From assembly GCA_021791535.1 (NCBI GenBank), contig JAJYWI010000021.1:1-64000 (forward strand): a DNA stretch of 64,000 nucleotides. Direction: 5' to 3'. The position numbers and the translations under genes were made by a program. This document shows, in pieces, positions 58,192-64,000 of this stretch. This stretch comes from Microcaldota archaeon (lineage in GTDB: Archaea; Micrarchaeota; Micrarchaeia; Micrarchaeales; Micrarchaeaceae). Position 1 is the stretch's first letter. Every line of letters starts with the position of its first letter. The notes beneath the pieces were generated by a model. It was not told the origin of the DNA and did no database searches. It worked only from the letters and a program-made list of their open reading frames with translations.

Positions 58192-59661
58192 TCACTTCGC
58201 TATTTTCTCAAGTATCGGGTATGTCTCATACAGCCTATCCTGCTCGAGCTGCTGGTAGAGCATGTATATTATGCCGACTGTGAGCAGTATGCCCATCCCT
58301 GTGCCTACAGCGCCCGTGAGCGTCGCAAGCGCAGCGAGAAGGCCTACGAATATGCTGCCAAGCACGGTTATGGTCGGTATGTACTTGTTAAGTATGCCCT
58401 CGACTATCCTCGGATCCCTTCTGAACCCAGGAATCTGCCAGCCCATGTCACCCAATTGCTCTGATATGCTCTTTGGGTTCTGCCCGGTCATCTCAACCCA
58501 GAACTTTCCGAAGACTATGCAGAGTATGACAAGCACAACCGTGTAGACTATCACATGCACCCACTCCGGCACAAGCACAAAGCCTCCCCATGGGAGGAAG
58601 AGCTGGGTCGTGTGCGTCGCCAGGTACGTGAAATAGGTGCTGTATCCGCCTATGCCTCCATAATTGGCTGAGTACGGGAGCGGGAATGTCGGTGATATCA
58701 GGTACGCGATGCCGCCATTAAGCTGGAGCGTCGTTCCCCCTCCGGTAGTGCCGACAGGCTGGTACAGCGCGAAGAACTTCGCAAGTCCTGCAAGCGATCC
58801 CTTCACATTTGCGAGGAACCGCAGCCAAACTGTTGCGCTAAGCTCCAGTGACGACGCCAGTATCACCGGAAGCACGCTGACATACAGGAACGGTATCGGA
58901 AGGCGGCCGCCAACGCCCCTCAGCTGCTCGAACGACAGCGGGAGCTCTATCTTCATTTCATAAGCGTATATGCTGACCAGGAAAACGAGTATCGCAAAGA
59001 ACAGCGGTCCGAACGCGAGCATCGCGTTAGGTATGGCTGACGCGCCTCCAGCCTGAACTGCCGCTATCGCCTCCGGTATCAATATCCCGAACGTACCAGC
59101 CACTATCGCGTATGATACCCCAGCGGCGATGAAGACGTTTATGCCTGATGTTATGCCGTACTTCGTCATCATCTCGTCAAGATAGATTATCATTATGGCA
59201 CCGATGGCGAGCTGCAGCACCACTAGCCCTACTACGGCGCTTGAGGCCACAGGCACATATCCTGTCACTACGAATATCGCAGACTCTACTACAGCGATGA
59301 CTATCGCAGCCAGCTTCTGCAGGGTCTGGAAGCGCGCCCTCTGCGCAGTATCGTTCATGTCCATTTTTATTATCCCTGAACCTGCGATCAGCTGCAGCAC
59401 TATGCTAGAGAGCACTATCGGGCCTATTCCTACCGTTATGACGCTGCCTATCCTCGCAGCGAATATTATGCTTACCAGCTGGAGCAGCGGCTGCGTTATC
59501 GCCTGTTGGTTGATGCCTATCGCATAGGTGTTGTAGAGCAGGAAGTAGATTCCGAGGATACCGGCCGTCCAGTACATTTTTTCTCTAAGCGATAGCGGAG
59601 TGGCTGGGCCACGTATCGTCGGTATGAACCTCGATATCCTGTCCATGAACTCCAGTGCCAT
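58192..59661 (-). CDS. secY: Preprotein translocase subunit SecY
   Basis: Central channel of the Sec translocon. It has 489 residues and ten membrane segments. Starts MALEFMDRISRFIPTI; plug and pore ring regions follow; IGIGPIVLSSIVLQLIAGSGII is the conserved second-helix region, and QIPGFRRDPRIVEGILNKYIP is the cytoplasmic loop for ribosome docking. It works with the SRP RNA encoded at 45.6 kb. 11 bases separate it from the V4R-like gene upstream. Confidence 0.96.
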   Translation of the reverse strand: MALEFMDRISRFIPTIRGPATPLSLREKMYWTAGILGIYFLLYNTYAIGINQQAITQPLLQLVSIIFAARIGSVITVGIGPIVLSSIVLQLIAGSGIIKMDMNDTAQRARFQTLQKLAAIVIAVVESAIFVVTGYVPVASSAVVGLVVLQLAIGAIMIIYLDEMMTKYGITSGINVFIAAGVSYAIVAGTFGILIPEAIAAVQAGGASAIPNAMLAFGPLFFAILVFLVSIYAYEMKIELPLSFEQLRGVGGRLPIPFLYVSVLPVILASSLELSATVWLRFLANVKGSLAGLAKFFALYQPVGTTGGGTTLQLNGGIAYLISPTFPLPYSANYGGIGGYSTYFTYLATHTTQLFLPWGGFVLVPEWVHVIVYTVVLVILCIVFGKFWVEMTGQNPKSISEQLGDMGWQIPGFRRDPRIVEGILNKYIPTITVLGSIFVGLLAALATLTGAVGTGMGILLTVGIIYMLYQQLEQDRLYETYPILEKIAK

Positions 59662-59672
59662 CTACTCACCGT

Positions 59673-60713
59673 TCACTCCGCCGCTTTTCCGGTTATCCGC
59701 ATCAGATACGCGCCTCGTCTGGCCACTCTTGTCACCTTTGCGCCCTCAGCGATATGGTTCTTCAGCAGGCCGTTAATTAGCGCGATAGAGATATCGACGA
59801 ACTCGCTCCTAGAGTGCATCCTGTCGAACGAAACATCAATCCTTATGGGACTAAGGCTTTTAACGCTTGCCTTGCCGATGCCGAGCAGCCTTATCACCCG
59901 CTCGATCCTTGCCGCAGCAGTCCTTGCTGCTATTTTTGCCTTGCCTGTGAAGATTGCCGATGCCAGTTCGCTGCCTATGTACGACGCCACATGCCCAATC
60001 TCGTCCTGGTAAGGCCTCTCGAGCACGGCCGACATCGCAAGGCTGCGGTACTCCGGAGATGCGTGCATCTCGCTCTCCCTCTCCGCCTTTACCGTCTGCC
60101 TGGCCAGGTGTTCCACAAACCTGTGTATCGCAGCTTTGGCATCGCCGTGTACCTTTTCCATAAAGACGTCATACTTTGAAGAGAAGATGCACGAACCAGA
60201 GCCGTTGTTCGAGCACGCGCGCTCCACTACATCTACATACTGCTTCCTCGACGCCGTGGCGAAGCCGGATATGACGCCCGCCTCAAACGAGTGCATGTTG
60301 ATGCCAAGGAACTCCTTTGACCTGTCGTACATCCGCATGTCGAGCCTGTCTGGGAATACGTTGTACATCACGCCTGCGTATCCAGCGTGCTCGAAGAACT
60401 TCACGAGGTCGCTTATCGATTCCTCATACAAAAGGTACCCTTTCGAATCGCTCAGCATCGAATATAGGTGCCTGCCTATGCGCATACCAGATCTCCTGCT
60501 TAAGCCGGACAGGCTTGGCGTAAGGTTTGCGAGCAGCGATGTGAATAGGACAGCGCTCTCAGGCATCCTTTCAGATACCTCTCCGCCGAGTATCCGTCCT
60601 ATCAGAATGCTCTCGCTCCCCCTAATGTAATGATGCGGTGCTATTATTGTGACCTGTTTCTGGCGCTGCGCAGACTTGCGCGCGCTCCGCAACGTGCGTT
60701 TCCCCTGCGCCAT
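59673..60713 (-). CDS. V4R-like domain protein
   Basis: 346 residues. A basic N-terminus is followed by ILIGRILGG and, at about residues 70-180, a segment resembling the 4-vinyl-reductase (V4R) small-molecule-binding domain: a helix pair, then NMHSFEAGVISGFATASRKQY and a Cys pair (ERACSNNGSGSCIF), the family's conserved ending. The C-terminal ~160 residues are mostly helical and unrecognised. The ligand and role are unknown; it may regulate or support export, being upstream of secY by 11 bases. Confidence 0.55.
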   Translation of the reverse strand: MAQGKRTLRSARKSAQRQKQVTIIAPHHYIRGSESILIGRILGGEVSERMPESAVLFTSLLANLTPSLSGLSRRSGMRIGRHLYSMLSDSKGYLLYEESISDLVKFFEHAGYAGVMYNVFPDRLDMRMYDRSKEFLGINMHSFEAGVISGFATASRKQYVDVVERACSNNGSGSCIFSSKYDVFMEKVHGDAKAAIHRFVEHLARQTVKAERESEMHASPEYRSLAMSAVLERPYQDEIGHVASYIGSELASAIFTGKAKIAARTAAARIERVIRLLGIGKASVKSLSPIRIDVSFDRMHSRSEFVDISIALINGLLKNHIAEGAKVTRVARRGAYLMRITGKAAE

Positions 60714-60771
60714 ACTCTGTCTTTTACAGCTTAGTTAATAAAAGCTTGTTTCTAGCGCCCCCTTTCATACA

Positions 60772-61248
60772 TCATGACAGTTTCCAAGAGTTGTAGGCTA
60801 TCAGGACGATATTGATTGCGATGAGCGCAGACACTATCTCTATCGAGTAGTTGACTATGAACGCGTTGGCTACCGATACCTCAGCTATGCTGAGACCGAA
60901 CGCCGTTATCCCATAAAGCAGCGGCGCTGAGCAGCCGCATCCGGATATGACCCCCGCGAAGACGGTAGCGAATGCGCCTGCCGTGCCTGCCTTCACCCCT
61001 AGGCGTCCTTTCGATGTATTCCTCAGAGTGAATACCCCTATAGTGAGCATCATTGACGCTGTTATGACAAGCGCGTATATCAACGGCTTTGGTACTGTTA
61101 TAAGCAGCACGCCGTAGTTCTGCAGGCGTATCAGGTAGGTGAAGATCAGGTAGTACACGGCCGCAACCGCTATGTTCAGCGCTATGTACTGTGGCCTGTA
61201 TACGCGCGCGAGCGCTCTGCCAATGCTTGATGGTCTCAATCTACACAC
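60772..61248 (-). CDS. Four-segment membrane protein with a GCGCSAP motif
   Basis: 158 residues from GTG at 61248 (a TTG at 61239 also possible). Four membrane segments; the loop or segment end between two of them has SGCGCSAPLLYG, two Cys spaced by one residue. The start overlaps the 3' end of the DUF929 gene by 8 bases, so they are co-expressed. With a thioredoxin-like partner, this looks like a membrane thiol relay (compare DsbD/VKOR-type systems), which is inference. Confidence 0.65.
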   Translation of the reverse strand: MCRLRPSSIGRALARVYRPQYIALNIAVAAVYYLIFTYLIRLQNYGVLLITVPKPLIYALVITASMMLTIGVFTLRNTSKGRLGVKAGTAGAFATVFAGVISGCGCSAPLLYGITAFGLSIAEVSVANAFIVNYSIEIVSALIAINIVLIAYNSWKLS

Positions 61249-62347
61249 CCATACGGCTCTCTATCTTAGGTATGACAGGAAGCGAGCACACCGAGGCATT
61301 ATTGCCGATGCTGCTGCACATCAGGGCCACATAGACATCCGCACCAGCATATTCGGTCCAGGCGAACTGCGTAGCCGGATGCGCAAGTTGCGCGTATACC
61401 TGCGCGTGGGTCATGCCCGTGAGCGGCAGCGTTGAGCCTGTAGGCGGGCCGTTACCGAAGTCCACCGCATCCGCACCGCTTGCAACATATTCTCCCCATA
61501 TCGTGTATGGCGTGCCACCGAAAGTGTTTATCTGCAGTATGTAATTGAACGCGTCTATGTACGCTGGTATCCCTGTCTCATTCAGTATCTTCTGCACCTT
61601 TGAGAACGGGTTGAGCGTGAATCCTCCGGTTATTGGGTTGATGTCCTCCATAGGCAGGAAGTTGATGTAGCTGCTGTTGTAGAAACTGCCTGGGTTTACT
61701 GTAGATGCGTTGTACTCGACAGGCCTCCAGTACAATGTAGGTACGTCGCCGTCGCCCAGGCTGCTGTAGCCGGTATAAAGGCGGGAGAAGCTGCCGAACC
61801 TGCTCAGCGCAAGTGCCATGGCCCACCTGTTCTCGCCGCACCACACGCAAGTTATGCTCCCATAGTAGATGACCGAAGGCTTGCCGTTCACGATGAAGTT
61901 GTTGACCTTCAGCGGGGAAACCCCGACACTGTTGTTCAGCGTCCCGTTGAGAAGCATCTCTCCGGCAGTCTCGAAGTATGAGGCGGGAGCGTTGTTTATT
62001 ATTGAGAGGTCTGTGCTGTTCAGCGGAGCGTTAAGATTGGTAAGCCTGTCGCCGAACGTGCCATTCTGCGTTATGATCGGATAGCCTGGCAAGCTGGTCG
62101 GAGGCACAGGCAACTGGCTCTTTATGTCGTACGCCGGGTAGCTGGCATGCTGTCCCTGGGCTATGCTATTTGTCCGGTTCGCAAGCGTCGTGAGCTGCTG
62201 CGATAGCCTTACATTCTGGTTCGAGAGTGACGTTATGACTGTGCGTTGGTAGAGCGCTATGATCACTAGCACAGCTACCGCCGCCGCAAGTATTATGCAG
62301 CCTGCCCTTGGTCTTCTCCGCTTTGCTCTAGAACTCTTGGTGTTCAT
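61241..62347 (-). CDS. DUF929 family membrane-anchored thioredoxin-like protein
   Basis: 368 residues. One N-terminal membrane anchor (about residues 17-36), then a coiled or linker region, and a DUF929 domain: VIYYGSITCVWCGENRWAMALALSRFGSF (CxxC in CVWC, about residues 165-168), the place where family members have CPFC. Several more Cys lie near the C-terminus (MCSSIG, SVCSLP). DUF929 is found in crenarchaeota and DPANN; extracytoplasmic disulfide work is plausible. Overlaps the membrane partner gene. Confidence 0.75.
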   Translation of the reverse strand: MNTKSSRAKRRRPRAGCIILAAAVAVLVIIALYQRTVITSLSNQNVRLSQQLTTLANRTNSIAQGQHASYPAYDIKSQLPVPPTSLPGYPIITQNGTFGDRLTNLNAPLNSTDLSIINNAPASYFETAGEMLLNGTLNNSVGVSPLKVNNFIVNGKPSVIYYGSITCVWCGENRWAMALALSRFGSFSRLYTGYSSLGDGDVPTLYWRPVEYNASTVNPGSFYNSSYINFLPMEDINPITGGFTLNPFSKVQKILNETGIPAYIDAFNYILQINTFGGTPYTIWGEYVASGADAVDFGNGPPTGSTLPLTGMTHAQVYAQLAHPATQFAWTEYAGADVYVALMCSSIGNNASVCSLPVIPKIESRMGV

Positions 62348-62449
62348 TCCGCATTCCGAAAAAAGGTTAACTTAATAATATTGTCCGGCTAAAGTATTTA
62401 TATACGTGTGTGCATGCAGACCAAGCAGCTTCTTCAGAAGCCGGAAACA

Positions 62450-63232
62450 ATGCAGAAGAGCGTAGTGGAGATGGCCGATGCCCATTGCCACCTGAGCATA
62501 CTGAGCGATCCACAGATAATACGCGACGCCGTGCTTTACGGTGTATCCACAATAATAACCGATGGGGTAGACACGCCGTCGAACATAAAGACGCTCGAGG
62601 TCGCAGACAACAAGAATGTATTCGGCGCTGTGGGCGTAGACCCAGAGCACGCGTTGGCGATAGATGAAAGCTCTTTCGATAGGGAGATGGAGTTCAACAT
62701 CGGCCTTGCAAGGAGGAATGCGGATCGCATAGTGGCTATAGGCGAAATAGGCCTTGACTACTCAATAGGCGGAGGACCGCGCAACATTGTCAGGCAGAAG
62801 AAGGTATTTGGAAGATTTATAGACCTGGCAGAGGAGCTGAGGCTGCCTGTATCTGTGCATGCTAGGAATGCGATAGGCGATGTGCTCGATTTCCTTGTGG
62901 AACGGGAAGCAAAGAGGGTGCACCTGCACTTCTTCGAAGGAGGGGTTGAGGAGGCAAGAGTTGCACTGAAGCACGGCTATCTGATATCCGTGCCCCCGAT
63001 CGAGTCGTCTAAGAGGAAAAGGGTTATTGCGATGATGCCTATAGAGAGCCTGATGGCCGAGAGCGATTCGCCTGTGGTCGGGCAGAACCCTAAGTCTGTC
63101 GAGAAGCCCATCAGGTACATAGCCGGGATAAAGAGGATGCCGTTCGAGCAGGTTGCAGCTGCGCTTGTTGCAAACACGAAGCGGTTCTTTGACGTGAATA
63201 CGAAGGGCAGCGTGAAGATGATGCGTTATTAA
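62450..63232 (+). CDS. TatD-family metal-dependent hydrolase
   Basis: 260 residues from ATG at 62450 (ATG at 62471, MADAHCHLS, is the next option; 62414 is too close to the TATA box GTATTTATATA at 62393-62402). The TIM-barrel metal site starts with DAHCHL; then IGEIGLDY with the metal Glu, PVSVHARNA, HLHFFEGG, and MAESDSPVVG. This is a TatD-type DNase or exonuclease (3'-5' DNA repair) in known relatives. The tRNA-Arg promoter overlaps its stop. Confidence 0.86.
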   Translation: MQKSVVEMADAHCHLSILSDPQIIRDAVLYGVSTIITDGVDTPSNIKTLEVADNKNVFGAVGVDPEHALAIDESSFDREMEFNIGLARRNADRIVAIGEIGLDYSIGGGPRNIVRQKKVFGRFIDLAEELRLPVSVHARNAIGDVLDFLVEREAKRVHLHFFEGGVEEARVALKHGYLISVPPIESSKRKRVIAMMPIESLMAESDSPVVGQNPKSVEKPIRYIAGIKRMPFEQVAAALVANTKRFFDVNTKGSVKMMRY

Positions 63233-63238
63233 CTTTTG
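63228..63238 (+). promoter_or_regulatory. TATA box of tRNA-Arg(UCU)
   Basis: GTTATTAACTT lies about 20-28 bases upstream of the tRNA 5' end and overlaps the stop codon of the TatD-like gene. Confidence 0.55.
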
Positions 63239-63256
63239 CTTCTCATTATTCACGAT

Positions 63257-63370
63257 GGGCCCATAGCTCAGCTTGGATAGAGCGACAGCCTTCTAACAAA
63301 CTTCTTAGAAAGAAGTTCGATCAAGAAAGAGGAAAGCTGAAGGTCGCGGGTTCAAATCCCGCTGGGCCCG
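63257..63370 (+). tRNA. tRNA-Arg(UCU) with intron
   Basis: Acceptor GGGCCCA/TGGGCCC with discriminator G, D-arm GCTC...GAGC, anticodon loop CUUCUAA (anticodon UCU, arginine AGA), variable AGGTC, T-arm GCGGG-TTCAAAT-CCCGC. An intron of about 39 bases (63296-63334) follows position 37, the canonical site. The mature length is 75. The base pair at the bottom of the anticodon stem is an A-A mismatch. The 3' side borders a visibly A/T-richer segment, as expected for an integration site. Confidence 0.88.
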
Positions 63371-63439
63371 AGGAAATTTACCGTCGTAAAAGTCGTTCTG
63401 TTTAGCGCATGCTTTAAATAACTAAAATGGTGAATAACT

Positions 63440-63748
63440 ATGATGAAAGTTAATTCAAATGCCTTAGAAAAGCTGCATCCGCAGCTAGATTACGTCTATT
63501 ATGGCGACTGTTTAGAATATATGCGCCGTATGCCTAATTCTTGTGTAGATTTGATTATTACAGATCCTCCTTTCAATATTGGTAAAAAGTATGATTCGTA
63601 TAAAGACAATCTCAGGTTCGAAGAATATCTAAATTGGTGTTATCAATGGCTCGATGAAGCGGTCAGAATATTGAAACCAGAAGGCAGCTTAAGTCAAAGG
63701 AAGGTATTTATATGTAGACAAGGTGAGCCTTGGTTAAGGGTGAAATGA
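63440..63748 (+). pseudogene. Truncated DNA methyltransferase (N4/N6 type)
   Basis: 102 codons. The first ~82 residues are the start of a site-specific DNA methyltransferase: YYGDCLEYM and the catalytic ITDPPFNIGKKYDSY (DPPF motif), then WLDEAVRILKPEGSL. After GSL the sequence turns into unrelated residues and stops; the remaining ~150 residues with the SAM-binding motif are absent. It is A/T-rich compared with the chromosome. It lies 70 bases after tRNA-Arg with its own TATA box GCTTTAAATAAC. A broken restriction-modification or phage methylase is the likeliest reading. Confidence 0.75.
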
Positions 63749-64000
63749 TGCGCGTAGATTTTAGGGTGGAACAAGCTCAAGGAGCTAAACTAATCGTACA
63801 AGGAGGAAGTAGTGTTGCTGGAGGTGAATTTTTAGGCGGGATTCTGCGAAGAGATGGTGAGGTTCTTGGAAGAATAGGCACAGTGTTTCGGCAGGGAGAA
63901 GATAGCAGAGTTACTGCGGCAGAGGTGTGGCCTGTAGATTTAGGCGAACGTCTAAAAAGCTTTATGAGACGTAGGAAGCCGGTCCCTTATGCTGGAGAGC
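63745..64000 (+). CDS. Partial unknown gene running off the window
   Basis: At least 85 codons open to the end of the window, starting MMRVDFRVEQAQGAKLIVQG, with strands such as GEFLGGILRRDGEVLGRIGTVF. Its ATG overlaps the stop of the truncated methyltransferase (ATGATG / TGA), and a TATA-like TATTTATATG (about 63705-63714) precedes it. The base composition is A/T-richer than the core chromosome. No family recognised; possibly a protein of the integrated element. The 3' end is not visible. Confidence 0.5.
   Translation, partial: MMRVDFRVEQAQGAKLIVQGGSSVAGGEFLGGILRRDGEVLGRIGTVFRQGEDSRVTAAEVWPVDLGERLKSFMRRRKPVPYAGE

Noticed and set aside
1-64000. CRISPR arrays, rRNA genes and intact insertion sequences
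   Set aside because: No regularly spaced repeats, no rRNA-like sequence and no transposase with DDE or HUH motifs were seen in the window.

Overview
The window is archaeal chromosome. Evidence: an archaeal histone, MCM and Orc1/Cdc6, aIF2-beta, aIF1A and aEF1-beta, the exosome (Rrp4/Rrp41/Rrp42), the proteasome alpha subunit, SBDS, RNase P proteins Rpp30 and Pop5, RNA polymerase subunit P, ribosomal proteins L10e, L37Ae and L41e, Dph2, intron-containing tRNA genes, a 7S SRP RNA, and TATA boxes about 25 bases upstream of many starts. Short intergenic spaces, frequent 1-4 base overlaps, pilin-like proteins with a QSAMEYLMTYGWAI N-terminus, a bacterial-type MetRS and FtsZ suggest a small-genome DPANN archaeon. 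A Micrarchaeota-type lineage with respiratory genes is my best guess; this is inference, because no 16S gene is present.

Layout. 1-716: an A/T-richer edge with a large hairpin and a small membrane protein. 0.7-7.7 kb (minus): UppP, proline dehydrogenase, a HAD phosphatase, then a compact run encoding phosphomevalonate kinase, diphosphomevalonate decarboxylase and mevalonate kinase (the classical route to isopentenyl diphosphate), and a phosphoribosyltransferase. 7.8-19.5 kb: an accessory-looking stretch with a VirB4/HerA-type ATPase and its membrane partner, MsrB/MsrA, an intron-containing tRNA-Ser(UGA), a second HerA-like ATPase carrying a nuclease-like C-terminal domain, membrane proteins, a CDP-alcohol phosphatidyltransferase, and a regulator next to a large surface protein. 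19.5-26.3 kb: nuoHIJKLMN, the membrane arm of complex I plus NuoI, without nuoA-D. 27.5-30 kb: MetRS split into a tRNA-binding protein and a catalytic protein, with a beta-carbonic anhydrase between them.

30-45 kb: MCM, a presenilin-type protease beside a secreted Lon-type protease, a zinc-ribbon protein with aEF1-beta, Rad50, FtsZ, L10e, Dph2, two tandem pilin-like proteins, glutamate dehydrogenase, Nudix, DUF429 and an aquaporin. 45-49 kb: a decayed CYTH gene, tRNA-Ser(GCU), SRP RNA, aIF2-beta, aIF1A, Cdc6, Rpp30 and Pop5. 49-53.4 kb: the proteasome/exosome superoperon, ending in an unrecognised 118-residue protein and RpoP. 53.4-63.4 kb: PRC-barrel, a zinc protein, histone, thioredoxin, HisRS, SecY, L41e, a DUF929 thiol protein with a membrane partner, a TatD-like enzyme and an intron-containing tRNA-Arg(UCU). 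Beyond the tRNA the sequence becomes A/T-rich and carries a truncated DNA methyltransferase and an open partial gene, which looks like the edge of an integrated element.

Functionally, proline dehydrogenase and glutamate dehydrogenase could feed amino-acid carbon and electrons into metabolism, with the Nuo membrane arm for energy conservation. The mevalonate genes, the phosphatidyltransferase and UppP serve lipid and lipid-carrier metabolism. MsrA/B, thioredoxin and the DUF929 protein deal with thiol redox state. The strongest leads for new biology are the HerA ATPase-nuclease fusion, the VirB4-like module, the altered proton-channel residues in NuoM/NuoN, and the unknown gene inside the exosome operon.
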